Shown here in pieces: positions 1-7,785 of a stretch of 38,456 bases of DNA (positions are counted from its first letter, which is position 1; each line of letters opens with the position of its first letter). A program made the position numbers and the translations under genes. This stretch comes from Terriglobia bacterium (GTDB taxonomy: Bacteria > Acidobacteriota > Terriglobia > Acidiferrales > UBA7541), in contig JAIQGD010000014.1 in NCBI GenBank assembly GCA_020072765.1, forward strand, positions 1-38,456. Direction: 5' to 3'. Below the pieces are notes generated by a model that worked only from the letters and a program-made list of their open reading frames with translations, made no database searches and was not told the DNA's origin.

Positions 1-77
1 ACGAGGAAATCCGCCGCTGGCGCCGCCAGAAGGCCTTCGAGAAGACGCAGCGCAACCGCCCCGACCTGCTCGCCTGA
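1..77 (+). CDS. trmD: tRNA (guanine-N1)-methyltransferase, C-terminal end (partial)
   Basis: Only the last 24 codons are inside the window, read from base 3 to the TGA at 75-77; the gene begins outside. The tail reads EEIRRWRRQKAFEKTQ and ends RPDLLA, which matches the conserved arginine-rich C-terminus of TrmD, the enzyme that methylates G37 of tRNAs. The identification is strengthened by context: trmD is normally followed by rplS and often rnhB, and both occur downstream at 4535 and 5248. Here a large receptor gene separates trmD from rplS. The fragment is short, so the call rests on the tail motif plus gene order. Confidence 0.8.
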   Translation, partial: EEIRRWRRQKAFEKTQRNRPDLLA

Positions 78-98
78 TTCCAGCCGGGCGCTTTAACC

Positions 99-128
99 TT
101 GACAGATTGTCGAGTCGCATAGTAAATA
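99..128 (+). promoter_or_regulatory. sigma70-type promoter for the TonB-dependent receptor gene
   Basis: A perfect TTGACA at 99-104 is followed after 18 bases by TAAATA at 123-128, a good -35/-10 pair. It lies between the trmD stop and the receptor start, leaving a leader of about 95 bases. The leader holds two small hairpins: CCCAC/GTGGG (132-136 with 143-147) and GCCCTC/GAGGGC (158-163 with 168-173). No known riboswitch is recognised in it. Confidence 0.6.
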
Positions 129-229
129 AGGCCCACACTTTGGTGGGATTTGGGACGGCCCTCGCGTGAGGGCACAACTACAACCCGCAGTAAACAACAA
201 CCGCAGGAAAAAATTTCAGGGGGTGGGGA

Positions 230-3200
230 ATGCGTTCACGATTTTCTGCATGGAAGATTGCGTGTGCGATGTTGGTGTGCCTGGTGGCGCTGTTCGTCGG
301 CGTTTCACCGGCTCTGGCGCAGAGCGCGAGCACGGGAGCGCTGGCCGGAACGGTGACCGATCCGTCGGGCGCGGTCCTGGTTGGCGCAAACGTCGCGGCC
401 ACGAATACCGGCACGGGCGCGGCGCGCAGCACGACCACGGATGCGAACGGGGCCTACAAGCTCTCGCTGCTGCCTCCCGGCGAATACCGCGTGAAATTTT
501 CCGCGCAGGGATTCAAGACGGTCGAGGTTCCTTCCGTCACCGTGAACGTCACGGAAACGGCCACGGTGAACCACGGCCTGGAACTCGGCACGCAAGCCGA
601 GCAGATCACGGTCGAGTCCACAGCCGTGACCGTGCAGACCGAGAACGCCACGGTCGGCGGGCTGGTGTCCGGCACGACCGTCACCGACCTGCCGCTGAGC
701 ACGCGCAACTACACGCAGGTGATTGACCTGTCGCCCGGCGTCACAGCCAACGTAGCCACCGCCACGGCGGTAGGCAACGGCACGCAGGATATCAACGTGA
801 ACGGTTCGGGCTCGGATCAGAACACCTACTTGATGGACGGCGTGGTCACCACGAACTACGGCAGCGGCGGCGCGGCGCAGTCGGGCAGCTATGCCGGCAT
901 TCCCATTCCCAATCCGGACTCGATTCAGGAGTTCAAGGTGCAGACGTCGCAGTACGACGCGGCCTACGGCCAGAACCCCGGCGCCAACGTAAACGTGGTG
1001 ACCAAGAGCGGCTCGAACCAGTTCCACGGCGCGGTGTGGGAGTTCAACCGCAACAACATGTTCAACGCCAACGACTTCTTCTACAAGCGCTCGGAGATCG
1101 GCGAAGGGCTGCCCAACAAGCCTCCGACGGTGAAGCAGAACCAGTATGGCGGCAAGCTCGGCGGGCCGATCCTGAAGGACAAGCTGTTCTTTTTTGGCTC
1201 CTACCAGGGGACGCGGCAGCTCAACGGAATCGGCAGCAACGGTTTCGCCTCGGGCATCACGTCGGTCGGGCTGCTGCCGTTCAACGAGCCGGGCGTGCCC
1301 GTCGCCAGCGCGCGCACGGACCGGGGCGCCGGCTATACGATCCCCCTCGACTACGGGATTAATACTCCGGGTTCGACGAACGCTAATTTACTTCCCTCGT
1401 TTTTCTACCCTAGCTTCGTCCAAGGAACCGTCGGCGCACCCTGCGATGCCTCGACGTATCGGAAGTACCTGGGATGCGCGTTTGGTGGAGAAAATGACTT
1501 CCTGGGAGCCATCGGTCTCGGCTTGGGCACAAACACTCCGGTGGCGAACGACGGTTCCAATATCAGCCAGACGTTCATCAATCTGTTGCGGCAGACCGAG
1601 AACATTCCCCAGGTTAAAGGCGGCTTCAACAACGGCTATTACATTCCCAGCGTGCGTTACAATTCAAGTGGCGTGCCCTTTTGCGTGGCCAGCGGCACCT
1701 GCGCTGTCCCGACCACCATTTCGCAACCGACCATCGCCAAAGAAGATCAGTTCCTGATCAACACCGACTACCACATCACGAACAAGCACACCCTGACGGA
1801 GAAGTACTTTTTCGCGACCGATCCGCAGATCCAAAGTTTCAGCTGCATCACCCCCATCAGCGGCTGCGACCCGGGAGCTCCGGAGAATGGGCATTACGGT
1901 TCGCAATCCGCCGTGGTGAGGCTCACGTCGGTTCTCACGAACAGTTTGGTGAATGAAGCGACGGTCTCGTTCCAGCGGTTGTATCTCAATGTCAGCGACG
2001 GCGTGACGGTGCAGTCCTGCGCGGGGGATGGGACCACGCCTCTCAACATCATTCCGGCGATCAATAACGGCGCACCGTGCCCCATCGTGGCGGCCGCCGC
2101 CGGCAATCGCGAGGACACTTTGGTCCCGGTCATCGGGGGTTTCGTATTTCCCGGGTCAAACTGGGGAGCGTGGCAGGCGGGAGGGAATTTCTTTTCGGCG
2201 ACCAAGAGCATCCAGAACACGTTTATCACCGCCGACCAGATTTCCTGGAACCATGGAAAACATTCGGTGCGAGCGGGCGCGGGAACGCAGCGCATCCAGT
2301 GGAATTGGGCGCAGCCGGACCGGGAACGGGGCTGGATCGTCGCCGGGAATACGGCCGACTTGATGACGAGCAGCAGCGGACCCGTCGACGGTCAGCTTTT
2401 GCCTGTCGGCAACGCGTTTTTCATCAACCTGACGTATCGCCTGTTGCCGAACGGCACCACCAACCCCCACCACTGGCGCATCAACGAATTCTCGACGTTC
2501 CTGCAGGACGACATCAAATTGACTCGCCGGCTCACACTGAACATGGGCCTGCGCTGGGAATATGACGGCTGGCCCACCGACAACGCGGGCGTGTTCACCA
2601 ATTTCGCGGCCAGCGCGGCCGGTCTGGTGAATACCGGCTCTTTCTTCCTGAACAACCCGGGCGGCACTCTGGCGGGTTATATCGTGCAGTCGAACTACAA
2701 TAAGGCGCTCTACGGCAACCTCACCGGCCAGTACGGGTCCACGGGCATCCTGGTCAATAGCAACAAGACTCTGTTGCAGGGCGCTCCGCTGGACAATTTT
2801 TCGCCGCGCATTGGTCTGGCGTGGCAGCCGCGCGAGAAACTGGTGGTGCGCGCGGGGTACGGCATGTTCTTCGACCGCGTCTACGGCAACTTGGTGGGGG
2901 ACAACATCGTGGGCAATATGCCGCCCTACGCCACCGGCATCGGCACGGCTTTTTCGGAAACCCTGCAGAATCCGTTCGTGCATCAGGACTTCCTTGGTTT
3001 CATCCCGCGGACGCTGGCAGTGACTCCGGGGACTGCAGCGACCGGCACGCTCGGCATCACAGACATCAACGGCGGCAACGCCTCGGGGCTGCTGGTTTCG
3101 GGCGACGACCCGGCCATGCGCACACCGAAGGTGCAGCAATACAATCTTGACGTGCAGTACGAATTTGCACGCGGCTGGGTGGCCGACATCGGCTACGTGG

Positions 3201-4348
3201 GAACGCATGGCATTCACCTCTACGACTGGAACCGCGATCCCAACCTCGCGTATCTGGTGGCCGGCGCCCCCAATGCACCGACCGATAAGACCAACATGCT
3301 GATGCAGCGGCCGGCCAGTTCCTTCCCCATGAATGACGTCGCCAACGTCAACCCCGCGACTCAGGTTCTCATGAACACCACGGGCAATTATCTCGGCCGT
3401 GTAAGCTACCTGGGCGTGAACCCCGGAGGCTTGCAGCAAGTCAAGACGGACGGGAGCCACCTCTACAACAGCTTGCAGGCCCAGCTGCGCCACCATTTCT
3501 CCCGTGGCCTGCTGCTGCAGGCTTCCTACACCTGGAGCAACCTGAAAACCGACATCAACGCCAGCGAAGCCGGGGCTGGCATCGCCACCCCCGGCAACGT
3601 GCTTTCCGGCAGTTCGGCCTCCAACGACCCCTTGAATGTCCGGCAGCAGTACGGACCGGCGGCCTTCAATCGCCCCCACCGCTTTGTGCTCAGCTACAGC
3701 TACGAGTTGCCGTTCAAGAGCGAGGGGTGGAAGAACAAGGCGGTGGCCGGCTGGTCGGTTTCCGGCGTGACCACCATTCAAGACGGTCTGCCGTTCAGCG
3801 TGACAGACTCCAGCGGCGGCAGCATTTATTACGGCGGCCCGCTGCCGGCTACCGGCCCATACGTCCGAGCCGCACTCAAGGACCCGGTCAATTGCAATGC
3901 GGTGGGCAATTGCCAGTCGGGCATCTCGCTGAATACGTCGGGCAGCATGGCGTCCCGCGCCCTCAACGGCTTCATCAACCCGAAGGCATTCACCGCCGTA
4001 CCCACATTTGGTGGGAGTCCCAATCCAGCGGCTGGCCCCTACACAGGTGTCTGCTCGGGAGCCAACCCCCAATTCCTCGGGTGCGGCACGGGCTTCGGGA
4101 ACTCCGGTATCGGGATCATGCGTTGCTGCACGCAGCTCAACTTCGATATGGCCATCGTCAAGAACACGAAGGTGGGCGGACTGCGGGAAGACGCCAGCCT
4201 GCAGTTCCGGGCGGAGTTCTTCAACCTGTTCAATCACACGCAGTTCAACGGGCCCGACAACAATGTCACCTCGGGCACGTTTGGACAGATCAGCTCGACT
4301 TCGGTCCCGGGGCGCATCCTGCAGTTCGGGTTGAAGTACAGCTTCTAG
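230..4348 (+). CDS. Oar-like TonB-dependent outer-membrane receptor with carboxypeptidase regulatory-like domain
   Basis: The 1,372-residue protein should be an outer-membrane beta-barrel that imports large substrates with energy from TonB. A Sec signal peptide covers residues 1-30 (hydrophobic core, then ALA before Q31). Residues about 33-115 form a carboxypeptidase-regulatory-like beta-sandwich (start GALAGTVTDPSG, later LLPPGEYRVKFSAQGF). A plug follows, with DQNTYLMDGV, SIQEFKVQTSQYDAAYG and NVVTKSGSNQFHG, all typical of Oar-type receptors. The rest is barrel, ending LQFGLKYSF with the terminal phenylalanine expected for BAM-dependent assembly. The ATG at 230 is preceded by a purine-rich GGTGGGG. 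Acidobacteriota carry many paralogues of this family; the substrate cannot be told from sequence and is often assumed to be glycan-derived. Its place between trmD and rplS is unusual. Confidence 0.93.
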   Translation: MRSRFSAWKIACAMLVCLVALFVGVSPALAQSASTGALAGTVTDPSGAVLVGANVAATNTGTGAARSTTTDANGAYKLSLLPPGEYRVKFSAQGFKTVEVPSVTVNVTETATVNHGLELGTQAEQITVESTAVTVQTENATVGGLVSGTTVTDLPLSTRNYTQVIDLSPGVTANVATATAVGNGTQDINVNGSGSDQNTYLMDGVVTTNYGSGGAAQSGSYAGIPIPNPDSIQEFKVQTSQYDAAYGQNPGANVNVVTKSGSNQFHGAVWEFNRNNMFNANDFFYKRSEIGEGLPNKPPTVKQNQYGGKLGGPILKDKLFFFGSYQGTRQLNGIGSNGFASGITSVGLLPFNEPGVPVASARTDRGAGYTIPLDYGINTPGSTNANLLPSFFYPSFVQGTVGAPCDASTYRKYLGCAFGGENDFLGAIGLGLGTNTPVANDGSNISQTFINLLRQTENIPQVKGGFNNGYYIPSVRYNSSGVPFCVASGTCAVPTTISQPTIAKEDQFLINTDYHITNKHTLTEKYFFATDPQIQSFSCITPISGCDPGAPENGHYGSQSAVVRLTSVLTNSLVNEATVSFQRLYLNVSDGVTVQSCAGDGTTPLNIIPAINNGAPCPIVAAAAGNREDTLVPVIGGFVFPGSNWGAWQAGGNFFSATKSIQNTFITADQISWNHGKHSVRAGAGTQRIQWNWAQPDRERGWIVAGNTADLMTSSSGPVDGQLLPVGNAFFINLTYRLLPNGTTNPHHWRINEFSTFLQDDIKLTRRLTLNMGLRWEYDGWPTDNAGVFTNFAASAAGLVNTGSFFLNNPGGTLAGYIVQSNYNKALYGNLTGQYGSTGILVNSNKTLLQGAPLDNFSPRIGLAWQPREKLVVRAGYGMFFDRVYGNLVGDNIVGNMPPYATGIGTAFSETLQNPFVHQDFLGFIPRTLAVTPGTAATGTLGITDINGGNASGLLVSGDDPAMRTPKVQQYNLDVQYEFARGWVADIGYVGTHGIHLYDWNRDPNLAYLVAGAPNAPTDKTNMLMQRPASSFPMNDVANVNPATQVLMNTTGNYLGRVSYLGVNPGGLQQVKTDGSHLYNSLQAQLRHHFSRGLLLQASYTWSNLKTDINASEAGAGIATPGNVLSGSSASNDPLNVRQQYGPAAFNRPHRFVLSYSYELPFKSEGWKNKAVAGWSVSGVTTIQDGLPFSVTDSSGGSIYYGGPLPATGPYVRAALKDPVNCNAVGNCQSGISLNTSGSMASRALNGFINPKAFTAVPTFGGSPNPAAGPYTGVCSGANPQFLGCGTGFGNSGIGIMRCCTQLNFDMAIVKNTKVGGLREDASLQFRAEFFNLFNHTQFNGPDNNVTSGTFGQISSTSVPGRILQFGLKYSF

Positions 4349-4374
4349 AGGATCCTCGGATCGTAGTCCTTTCA

Positions 4375-4422
4375 CGCGGCCGGGCCGGTGCATTTCGGGG
4401 CATCGGCCCGGCCGCGTTGTTT
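4375..4422 (+). terminator. Rho-independent terminator after the receptor gene
   Basis: A perfect 13-bp inverted repeat (4375-4387 with 4404-4416) separated by 16 bases is followed by TTGTTT. It lies 26 bases after the receptor stop and before the rplS promoter region, so it should insulate rplS from receptor transcription. The T-run is interrupted, which lowers efficiency somewhat. Confidence 0.7.
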
Positions 4423-4470
4423 GGCGGGCCCGGTCCGCAATTTGATGTAGGCAGGGGGGCGCGGATTCGC

Positions 4471-4476
4471 TATAAT
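4471..4476 (+). promoter_or_regulatory. probable -10 box of an rplS promoter
   Basis: A perfect TATAAT stands 58 bases before the rplS start, just after the receptor terminator. The nearest -35-like TTGATG (4442-4447) is 23 bases away, which is too far, so the -35 element is unclear. The leader contains a small CCCAC/GTGGG hairpin around 4502-4515. The position fits the need for a separate promoter, because the receptor gene and its terminator cut rplS off from trmD. Confidence 0.45.
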
Positions 4477-4534
4477 TGAGGACTATCCGTAGAGTGCTGG
4501 CCCCACCTGAGTGGGTCTGCAGGGAAATTAAGCC

Positions 4535-4918
4535 ATGAAACCGATTATCGCCAAGGTGCAGCAGTCCCAGCTTCGCAAGGATCACCCCGTGTTCCGTCCC
4601 GGAGATACGATTCGCGTGCACGTCCGGCTGAAGGAAGCCGAAGGGGAAAAAGAGCGCATTCAGCCGTTCGAGGGCGTGGTGATGAGCCGCCGGGGCGAGC
4701 TGTTGGGCGAAAGCTTCACGGTGCGGCGCGTCAGCTTCGGCATCGGGGTGGAGCGCATTTTCCCGGTGCATTCGCCGATGATCAGCTCGATTGAGATGAT
4801 TCGCGAGGGGCGCGTCCGGCGCGCCAAGCTGAACTACCTGCGCGGGCGCAAGGGCAAGGCCGCGCGAATCAAGCGCGTGGCGAAGTTCGAAGCCGTCGTC
4901 CCCAAGTCGGTGGAATAG
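4535..4918 (+). CDS. rplS: 50S ribosomal protein L19
   Basis: This 127-residue protein has the full bL19 pattern: [15 protein letters not shown] (residues 20-34), [13 protein letters not shown] (42-54), [18 protein letters not shown] (60-77), [34 protein letters not shown], where the [14 protein letters not shown] signature ends the conserved core. L19 sits at the 30S-50S interface. Its length is slightly above the usual 115-120, through a short C-terminal tail. It is followed by a strong terminator at 4942-4975, and rnhB comes next, preserving the ancestral order. No Shine-Dalgarno stronger than GGGAAATTAAGCC is seen. Confidence 0.97.
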   Translation: MKPIIAKVQQSQLRKDHPVFRPGDTIRVHVRLKEAEGEKERIQPFEGVVMSRRGELLGESFTVRRVSFGIGVERIFPVHSPMISSIEMIREGRVRRAKLNYLRGRKGKAARIKRVAKFEAVVPKSVE

Positions 4919-4941
4919 CGCCGGCCGTCCGTTTGATTTTG

Positions 4942-4975
4942 GCCCGCTCCGGTTTTTGCCGGGGCGGGCTTTTTT
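4942..4975 (+). terminator. Rho-independent terminator after rplS
   Basis: An 11-bp stem (4942-4952 with 4959-4969, one T-G wobble) with a six-base loop runs straight into a run of six T residues. It lies 23 bases downstream of the rplS stop codon. This is a textbook intrinsic terminator. Confidence 0.88.
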
Positions 4976-4994
4976 GTTGGGCGGCCTCTTCAAG

Positions 4995-5160
4995 GAATGC
5001 CGGGTCGGAACTTCGCCGACCCGCCGCTACAAAACCTTCGCGCGCGCCACACCGAAACGCATTTGCTGCCTGACATCCGAAGTGGAAGAGAGATTCCTCC
5101 GCTCCGGGACGGCAAAAGAAGCCGTCCCTCCGGTCGGAATGACAACACCATGATCTTGCG
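4995..5160. repeat. intergenic hairpin repeats (REP/BIME-like)
   Basis: The 329-base gap between rplS and rnhB has no gene. It holds two hairpins: GGGTCGG/CCGACCC around 5002-5022 and GGGACGGC/GCCGTCCC around 5106-5128, the second within a context reading GAGATTCCTCCGCTC before it and CGGTCGGAATGACA after it. Such short GC-rich palindromes beside that kind of sequence look like dispersed intergenic repeats. No second full copy of this type is present in the window, so repeat status is inferred. Confidence 0.4.
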
Positions 5161-5247
5161 GTCGACCATAATTCCACTTGGGCATTCAGGTGCAGCGGAG
5201 AAAGGGCGAGAGCGCGGCCGGGAGGCGTGTGCTAGAATTTCCAGCCG

Positions 5248-5916
5248 ATGGGACGACTCTGCTCGGCACGGTACGAACGCGAGGCGCGCCAGCGTGGCTG
5301 GCTGCGTGTCGCCGGCGTGGACGAAGCGGGGCGGGGATCGCTCTTTGGCCCCGTGGTGGCGGCCGCCGCGATTCTCAACCCCAAGCGGCGCATCGTCGGC
5401 CTGGATGATTCCAAGAAGCTGACCCCCGACCGGCGCACCGAGCTGGCCGCGCGCATCCGCGAGCACGCGCTGGCCTGGGCCGTGGCGGAAATCGATGCCA
5501 GCCGCATCGACGCCTGGAACATCTATCAGGCGAGCCGCCAGGCCATGATGGCCGCGATCCTGCAGCTGCATCCCCCGCCCGACTATCTCCTGCTCGACGC
5601 CATGGAGGTGGATCTGCCCATCGAACAGAAGGCGCTGATCCACGGCGACGCCCGCTCGGTTTCCATCGCGGCGGCGTCCATCCTGGCCAAGGTGGAGCGC
5701 GACCAGCGGATGGAGGAGTTCGACCAGGTCTATCCGCAGTACGGCCTGGGGCAAAACAAGGGGTACGGCACGCCGGACCATCTCGAGGCGCTGCGGCGGC
5801 ACGGCCCGTCGCCGCTGCACCGATTCTCGTATGCTCCGGTGCGCGAGGCGCGCTGCTGGGCTGCGGGAGCCGAGCAGGCCTCGCTGCCGCTCGATAGCCG
5901 CTCAACCCCCCTCTGA
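5248..5916 (+). CDS. rnhB: ribonuclease HII
   Basis: RNase HII cuts RNA in RNA-DNA hybrids, including single ribonucleotides misincorporated in DNA. The 222-residue protein has the family signature GVDEAGRGSLFGPVV with catalytic D25 and E26, DSKKLTP at 54-60, the third acid D117 in LLLDAM, and the fourth D134 in HGDARSVSIAAASILAKVERD, ending with KGYGTPDH. All four metal-binding acids are therefore present. The order trmD-rplS-rnhB is widespread. The ATG at 5248 has only a weak upstream GGGAGG at a long distance, but homology begins within the first 25 residues, so little of the start is in doubt. Confidence 0.95.
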   Translation: MGRLCSARYEREARQRGWLRVAGVDEAGRGSLFGPVVAAAAILNPKRRIVGLDDSKKLTPDRRTELAARIREHALAWAVAEIDASRIDAWNIYQASRQAMMAAILQLHPPPDYLLLDAMEVDLPIEQKALIHGDARSVSIAAASILAKVERDQRMEEFDQVYPQYGLGQNKGYGTPDHLEALRRHGPSPLHRFSYAPVREARCWAAGAEQASLPLDSRSTPL

Positions 5917-5976
5917 GGCTGCCGGCAGCCGCACACATGATTCCGCGTCGAGCACGCTGCGGAAGGAAGAGGTGGT

Positions 5977-6426
5977 ATGACACAAGCCGAGAAATTTTCA
6001 GGCGCGAATGCCCCTGCCGCCACGCTGGCCATCCGGCTACTGGTGGGCGGCGTTTTCTTTCTGGAGGGAATCAAGAAATTCCTCTTCGTTGACCAGTGGG
6101 GCGCCGGCCGCTTTGCGCGCATCGGCATCCCCGCGGCGCACGTCATGGGGTCATTCGTCGGCGGCGTGGAAATCACCTGCGGCTTTCTTTTGCTCCTGGG
6201 ATTGCTCACGAGGCTGGCGTCGATTCCCCTCCTCATCGATATCACCGTGGCGATCGCGTCAACGAAAATCCCCCTGCTCCTGAAGAGCGGCTTCTGGCCC
6301 ATGGAAGCGGAAGCACGCACGGACTATTCCATGCTGCTCGGGTTGGTGTTTCTCTTGCTGGCGGGCGCTGGAGCCTGGTCCCTGGATGCCGCACGGATGT
6401 CACGACGGGAGAAGCCGCATGGCTGA
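5977..6426 (+). CDS. DoxX family membrane protein
   Basis: This 149-residue protein has about four hydrophobic segments (around 18-32, 55-80, 82-95 and 118-136). It carries DoxX-family features: LRLLVGG-type first helix reading AIRLLVGGVFFLEGIKKF, then GRFARIGIP and FVGGVEITCGFLLLLGLLTRLASIPL. The family includes the thiosulfate:quinone oxidoreductase DoxD/DoxX subunits and many poorly understood inner-membrane proteins, so no reaction can be assigned. Its stop overlaps the start of chrA by eight bases, so the two are probably co-translated. An AGGAAGAGG motif precedes the ATG. Confidence 0.82.
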   Translation: MTQAEKFSGANAPAATLAIRLLVGGVFFLEGIKKFLFVDQWGAGRFARIGIPAAHVMGSFVGGVEITCGFLLLLGLLTRLASIPLLIDITVAIASTKIPLLLKSGFWPMEAEARTDYSMLLGLVFLLLAGAGAWSLDAARMSRREKPHG

Positions 6427-7627
6427 GCACGCTGATTTCGAACCGGGTGGTGTTCCCCCCGCGGCCCGATCCGTGTCTCTCCGCGAACTGGCCGGCTATT
6501 TCCTCCGGCTTGGGGTGACGGCCTTCGGAGGTCCCGCGGCGCACGTCGCCATGATGGAGGACGAGGTTGTTCGGCGGCGAGCGTGGATGAGCCGCGAGAC
6601 CTTTCTCGATTTGCTGGGCGCGAGCAATCTGATTCCGGGGCCGAGTTCGAGCGAGTTGGCCATTCACATCGGCTACCTGCGAGCCGGGTGGCTGGGACTT
6701 CTGGTGGCCGGCGGCTGTTTCGTTCTGCCGGCGGCCCTGATGGTCGGCGCCCTCGCCTGGGCCTACGTGCATTTCGGCAAGCTGCCGACCGTCTCCGCGC
6801 TCCTCTACGGCGTAAAACCCGTGGTCATCGCGGTCATTCTGCAGGCGTTGTGGGGCTTGGGCAAGACCGCCACGAAAACGCGTCTTCTGGCTGTGGTGGG
6901 CCTCGGGGCCGTGGTCCTGACTCTTCTGGGATGGCACCCTCTTGGGGTGCTGGCCACGGCAGGCCTGGCAATGATCGTGGCGGGCCAGATTGCGGCCGGC
7001 GCGCGGGGAGGTCGCCTGGCTAGCGGCATCGCGTTTGCCCCTTGGCGCCGGGTTACCACAGCCGCGGCTTCCTTGACGGGTGGAGCGGCGGCCATGGCCG
7101 TTCCGTTCAGCCTAGGCTCCTTATTCCTGGTATGCCTCAAGATCGGGGCCGTGGTGTTCGGGAGCGGCTACGTGCTGCTGGCATTCTTGCGGGCCGATTT
7201 TGTGGTGCATCGAGGATGGCTCACGGATTCCCAGTTGGTCGATGCCGTGGCGATCGGACAAGTGACGCCCGGCCCGGTTTTCACCACCGCGACCTTTATT
7301 GGCTACGTGCTGGGGGGATGGCGTGGGGCCACGGTCGCCACGATGGGGATTTTTCTTCCCGCCTTCTTGCTCGTCGCGGCGAGCGGGCCGCTGGTGCCCC
7401 GCCTGCGCAGATCGAAGGTGGCCTCCGCATTCCTGGACGGGGTCAACATCGCCTCGCTGGCGCTGATGGCCGTTGTGACTGCGCAGTTGGCGCGCGCGTC
7501 CATCGTGGATGCGGCGACGGTGGCGCTGGCCGCCGTGTCTTGCATCGCATTGCTGCGGTTTCGCGTGAATTCGGCGTGGCTCGTGCTGGCCGGAGCGCTC
7601 ACCGGCGTGCTCCTGCACGGGCGCTGA
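6419..7627 (+). CDS. chrA: chromate transporter, ChrA family (long-chain, two CHR domains)
   Basis: ChrA proteins are inner-membrane transporters linked to chromate efflux. The 402-residue protein has two homologous CHR halves. The first shows FLRLGVTAFGGPAAHVAMM and SNLIPGPSSSELAIHIGY; the second shows FGSGYVLLAFLRADFV and GQVTPGPVFTTATFIGYVLGG. These paired GP-rich motifs are diagnostic of the long-chain type. I chose the ATG at 6419 rather than an upstream in-frame start at 6386, because GGGAGAAG precedes it at a good distance and it overlaps the doxX stop. Pairing with DoxX suggests a small oxyanion or redox-stress operon, but this is inference. Substrates other than chromate (for example sulfate) are possible. 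Confidence 0.9.
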   Translation: MAEHADFEPGGVPPAARSVSLRELAGYFLRLGVTAFGGPAAHVAMMEDEVVRRRAWMSRETFLDLLGASNLIPGPSSSELAIHIGYLRAGWLGLLVAGGCFVLPAALMVGALAWAYVHFGKLPTVSALLYGVKPVVIAVILQALWGLGKTATKTRLLAVVGLGAVVLTLLGWHPLGVLATAGLAMIVAGQIAAGARGGRLASGIAFAPWRRVTTAAASLTGGAAAMAVPFSLGSLFLVCLKIGAVVFGSGYVLLAFLRADFVVHRGWLTDSQLVDAVAIGQVTPGPVFTTATFIGYVLGGWRGATVATMGIFLPAFLLVAASGPLVPRLRRSKVASAFLDGVNIASLALMAVVTAQLARASIVDAATVALAAVSCIALLRFRVNSAWLVLAGALTGVLLHGR

Positions 7628-7680
7628 GAAGAAAGGTCTGAGATCGGTCAAGGGTTAACAGGGTGCTGAAAAAAAGCGCC

Positions 7681-7757
7681 TCAGGGAACTTCAGGGGCTA
7701 AAGCCCCCTGATTCCGGGAGAGGTACGCCGGGGCTGAAGCCCCGGCCTCCTAAAGAG
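7681..7757. repeat. paired GGGGCTGAAGCCCC-type hairpin repeats
   Basis: The space between convergent chrA and the oxidoreductase gene holds two neighbouring palindromes: AGGGGCT/AGCCCC(C)T at 7692-7710 and CCGGGGC-TGAA-GCCCCGG at 7728-7745. Bases 7730-7754 recur in inverted orientation, as a 25-base exact match, at 33919-33943. This shows a dispersed repeat family. They could also serve as a bidirectional terminator for the converging genes, although no T-run adjoins the second hairpin. Confidence 0.65.
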
Positions 7758-7785
7758 AAATGCTACGAACTTCCGGGACGGCACA

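Noticed and set aside
2156-4993. A 945-codon open frame on the minus strand opposite the receptor and rplS
   Set aside because: It is antisense to two well-supported genes, has an Arg/His-rich, motif-free translation, and results from the GC-rich codon pattern of the plus strand.
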